Shown: one piece after another, positions 13,422 to 14,119 of the stretch | How the letters are laid out: every line of letters begins with the position of its first letter | How positions within the stretch are numbered: position 1 is the stretch's first letter | Source of the DNA: Pleurocapsa sp. MO_226.B13 | Lineage (GTDB): Bacteria; Cyanobacteriota; Cyanobacteriia; Cyanobacteriales; Xenococcaceae | Reading direction: 5' to 3' | Assembly: GCA_030064795.1 (NCBI GenBank) | Contig: JASJEI010000166.1 | Coordinates: 1-14,119 of the forward strand | DNA length: 14,119 bases | Made by a program: the position numbers and the translations under genes | The notes under the pieces: model-generated | Told to the model about the DNA's origin: nothing | The model's input: only the letters and a program-made list of their open reading frames with translations | The model's database searches: none

Positions 13422-14119
13422 ATGACTTCCAATAATGAATTAGCCCAAATAAATGTTTTTGGATTCGATTTCGGTCATGGTGAAACTGCATTAGCTCACA
13501 TTTCAGGATGCAATAACAAATCAATTAAGCCAAAAACAGTATTTAATCCTCCAACTGACATTACAGCTATTGCATATCAAACTAATGGAGATGTATTTCG
13601 AGGACAAGCTGCACTAAGTTCTGGACAGGTTAATGAAGCCGTAGATTTTGATGTATGCTTTAAATCAAAACCAGGATTAAATGCTGATTTTGATCAAAAA
13701 ATTTCAGATTTTGCCTTAGTTACGTACAAAAAAGGAATTGAGGAATGTAATCTTAACGATAACGAGAATATTGAATTTTTTATAGGATGTCCATCAGGTT
13801 GGGATGAGGATATAAAAGAGAAATACCAACAACTTTTTACTCAATCAGGGTTGCCTAATGTGACTATTATTGCTGAATCAGAGGCTGCTTATGCTTACTA
13901 TTTTGAAGATTTGAAAGAAAAACCAGAATACCAAATTCCTATCAAAGAATATAACAAATATCCTCTGATTTTAGATTTTGGTTCATCAACTTTAGATGCA
14001 ACTGTAGAAAAAAAGATTGGAGTACCAATCTCGGATGGAATTACTTTAGGAGCTTCTTTAATTGAGGAAGCAATTTTAGTATGGAATTTAGAACATTGCC
14101 TTGAGGACAGCTATCCAAT
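13422..14119 (+). CDS. Hsp70/actin-fold ATPase, N-terminal part, runs off the window
   Basis: The frame opens at ATG 13422 with Shine-Dalgarno AAGGAG (13408-13413) 8 bases upstream and stays open to the window end, giving 232 residues. The ATPase motifs are in order: phosphate-1 FGFDFGHGETAL (13-24), a FFIGCPSGWDE strand and turn (119-129), the connect-1-like IIAESEAAYAYY (148-159), phosphate-2 LILDFGSSTLDATV (182-195), and GITLGASLIEEAI. IGCPSGW and the ESEAA block favour a divergent Hsp70 over ParM or MreB. The Asp after the first beta strand (Asp16) and Asp185 are the expected metal and nucleotide residues. The phosphate-1 loop reads GHGE instead of the usual GTTN/S. The substrate-binding domain is outside the window. 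Confidence 0.85.
   Translation, partial: MTSNNELAQINVFGFDFGHGETALAHISGCNNKSIKPKTVFNPPTDITAIAYQTNGDVFRGQAALSSGQVNEAVDFDVCFKSKPGLNADFDQKISDFALVTYKKGIEECNLNDNENIEFFIGCPSGWDEDIKEKYQQLFTQSGLPNVTIIAESEAAYAYYFEDLKEKPEYQIPIKEYNKYPLILDFGSSTLDATVEKKIGVPISDGITLGASLIEEAILVWNLEHCLEDSYP

Overview
The window looks like chromosomal DNA of a cyanobacterium. The HIP1 octamer GCGATCGC occurs about 12 times between positions 2419 and 10526, several genes have the sequence flavour of cyanobacterial families, and the base composition is moderately AT-rich. The lineage cannot be resolved further from sequence alone.

Layout. (1) Positions 1-2349 hold the 3' part of a parallel beta-helix protein and, 19 bp downstream, a small coiled-coil protein. 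(2) Positions 2350-3860 are a scarred region. It has a long palindrome, a broken gene that may be the start of a J-domain-type protein, and a 222-aa helix-turn-helix protein enclosed by a 57-bp inverted repeat (53/57 identical). (3) Positions 3882-6233, minus strand, carry a tyrosine/homogentisate-degradation pair: a conserved 295-aa protein of unknown reaction overlapping by 4 bp a complete fumarylacetoacetase. A tiny ORF overlaps the end of the latter. (4) Positions 6631-7515, minus strand, encode a UbiA-family membrane prenyltransferase of unassigned substrate. (5) Positions 7858-10410 are a graveyard of mobile DNA. It contains an insertion sequence with intact terminal inverted repeats but a frameshifted transposase, a resolvase-type HTH fragment, a truncated IS4-type transposase, and a deleted Tn3-type serine resolvase still preceded by res-like subsites. 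(6) Positions 10407-11830 are mostly non-coding: three copies of a TCAACCC/GGGTTGA motif (two as perfect hairpins), a tRNA T-arm-like sequence, an AT-rich cluster of inverted and direct repeats, and one uncertain 112-aa ORF. (7) Positions 11876-14119, plus strand, carry a YbjN-family protein, a glycine-zipper protein and the N-terminal part of a divergent Hsp70/actin-fold ATPase, the last two 50 bp apart.

The most coherent metabolic story is the fumarylacetoacetase pair. The best candidate for an undescribed system is the right-hand YbjN, glycine-zipper and Hsp70-like cluster, which lies beyond the mobile debris in a segment without HIP1 sites and is cut by the window edge. The second candidate is the HTH gene enclosed by near-identical long inverted repeats.
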